Part shown: in pieces, positions 5,885 through 6,009 of the stretch
Position numbering within the stretch: the first letter of the stretch is position 1
Layout of the letters: every line of letters starts with the position of its first letter
NCBI GenBank assembly: GCA_902773035.1
Contig: CACYDB010000014.1
Coordinates: 1-6,009, forward strand
DNA length: 6,009 nucleotides
From: an uncultured Ruminococcus sp.
GTDB taxonomy: Bacteria; Bacillota; Clostridia; Oscillospirales; Acutalibacteraceae
Direction of reading: 5' to 3'
The notes under the pieces: model-generated
What the model was told of the DNA's origin: nothing
What the model saw: only the letters and a program-made list of their open reading frames with translations
Database searches by the model: none
Made by a program: the position numbers and the translations under genes

Positions 5885-5891
5885 CTCCCCC
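5885..5891 (-). promoter_or_regulatory. Ribosome site that sets the Crp/Fnr start
   Basis: GGGGGAG on the minus strand lies nine bases before the ATG at 5875. The longer in-frame alternative would begin with TTG at 5938, which is the -35 hexamer itself, so the shorter start is preferred. Confidence 0.75.
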
Positions 5892-5897
5892 GCAACT

Positions 5898-5921
5898 ATT
5901 ATGCGATAATTGTAGCATAAT
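5898..5921. promoter_or_regulatory. 7-10-7 inverted repeat over the Crp/Fnr gene promoter
   Basis: ATTATGC (5898-5904) and GCATAAT (5915-5921) are perfect inverted arms around a 10-base spacer that contains the -10 of the regulator gene. The size and two-fold symmetry suit a Crp/Fnr dimer, though the sequence is neither the CRP nor the FNR consensus. Autorepression is the likely reading. Confidence 0.5.
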
Positions 5922-5938
5922 TTACAATCTTTTGGCAA
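5909..5938 (-). promoter_or_regulatory. Promoter of the Crp/Fnr regulator gene
   Basis: On the minus strand, TTGCCA (5938-5933) and TACAAT (5914-5909) are separated by 18 bases, with TG in the extended -10 position. The predicted start of transcription near 5902 leaves a leader of about 27 bases containing the ribosome site. Confidence 0.7.
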
Positions 5939-5986
5939 GCCCTTGTGAGATAATTCTTATATTGATTAACCGAAAGAGGTGTTTTT

Positions 5987-6009
5987 ATGGGAATGACTAT
6001 GTCACAGAA
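5987..6009 (+). CDS. leuC: Start of a probable 3-isopropylmalate dehydratase large subunit (partial)
   Basis: Only seven codons are inside the window, reading MGMTMSQ. That opening matches the common N-terminus of clostridial LeuC/homoaconitase-type large subunits (MGMTMTQKILA...), [4Fe-4S] enzymes that isomerise 2- and 3-isopropylmalate in leucine synthesis. AGAGG lies seven bases before the ATG. The gene is divergent from the Crp/Fnr gene, with 111 bases between the start codons. A clear promoter was not found: TATATT at 5958-5963 is a possible -10 without a well-spaced -35. No T-box leader fits in the short upstream region. The identification rests on very few residues. Confidence 0.5.

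Noticed and set aside
5876..5938. A 21-residue N-terminal extension of the Crp/Fnr protein with CKLC and a later Cys, reminiscent of FNR cluster ligands
   Set aside because: It would start at a TTG that is the -35 hexamer, it spans the -10, and a strong ribosome site serves the ATG at 5875. The cysteines are probably chance translation of the leader. A mapped transcription start upstream of 5938 would reopen the question.
1..6009. CRISPR arrays, tRNA or rRNA genes, insertion-sequence ends, toxin partner for the AbrB protein
   Set aside because: No spaced repeats beyond the two-copy unit at the left edge, no cloverleaf, no transposase, and no small toxin-like gene next to the AbrB gene were seen.

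Overview
The window looks like chromosomal DNA of a Gram-positive anaerobe of the class Clostridia, probably Ruminococcaceae/Oscillospiraceae-like. This is an inference from strong AGGAGG-type ribosome sites, sigma-A-type promoters, AT-rich spacers between moderately GC-rich genes, and the gene families present. No rRNA, tRNA, insertion sequence or CRISPR array is seen. Seven complete genes and the first codons of an eighth are supported.

Left end (1-1970, plus strand). Bases 1-298 hold a short GC-rich tandem repeat, a strong rho-independent terminator for something upstream, and a good promoter whose -10 lies inside an 8-bp-arm inverted repeat. This promoter drives a two-gene unit: a 70-residue AbrB/SpoVT-type regulator and an MGT/UGT-like glycosyltransferase. 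The two overlap by one base (TAATG). The glycosyltransferase carries an unusual C-terminal hydrophobic extension that should anchor it to the membrane. A long hairpin closes the unit and also sits at the 3' end of the convergent operon.

Centre (2015-3821, minus strand). A promoter and a palindromic 5'-UTR element precede a NifU/IscU-like iron-sulfur scaffold homologue with shifted cysteines. After 20 bases comes a GGGtGRT-family protein, a conserved family with no established function. This pair is the best candidate for a poorly described system here.

Right end (3850-6009). A second minus-strand operon encodes a small stand-alone LytTR DNA-binding protein followed by an unrecognised, AT-rich membrane protein with two N-terminal membrane segments. 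The second gene's Shine-Dalgarno includes the first gene's stop codon. Upstream on the same strand is a Crp/Fnr-family regulator, whose promoter is overlapped by a 7-10-7 inverted repeat. Divergent from it, the window ends in the first seven codons of what is probably leuC, the large subunit of isopropylmalate dehydratase.

Four transcription units thus appear, three of them containing a regulator gene. Two of those three have an inverted repeat over the regulator gene's own promoter, suggesting autoregulation. All functional statements are by-eye family recognition; no search or structure prediction was run.
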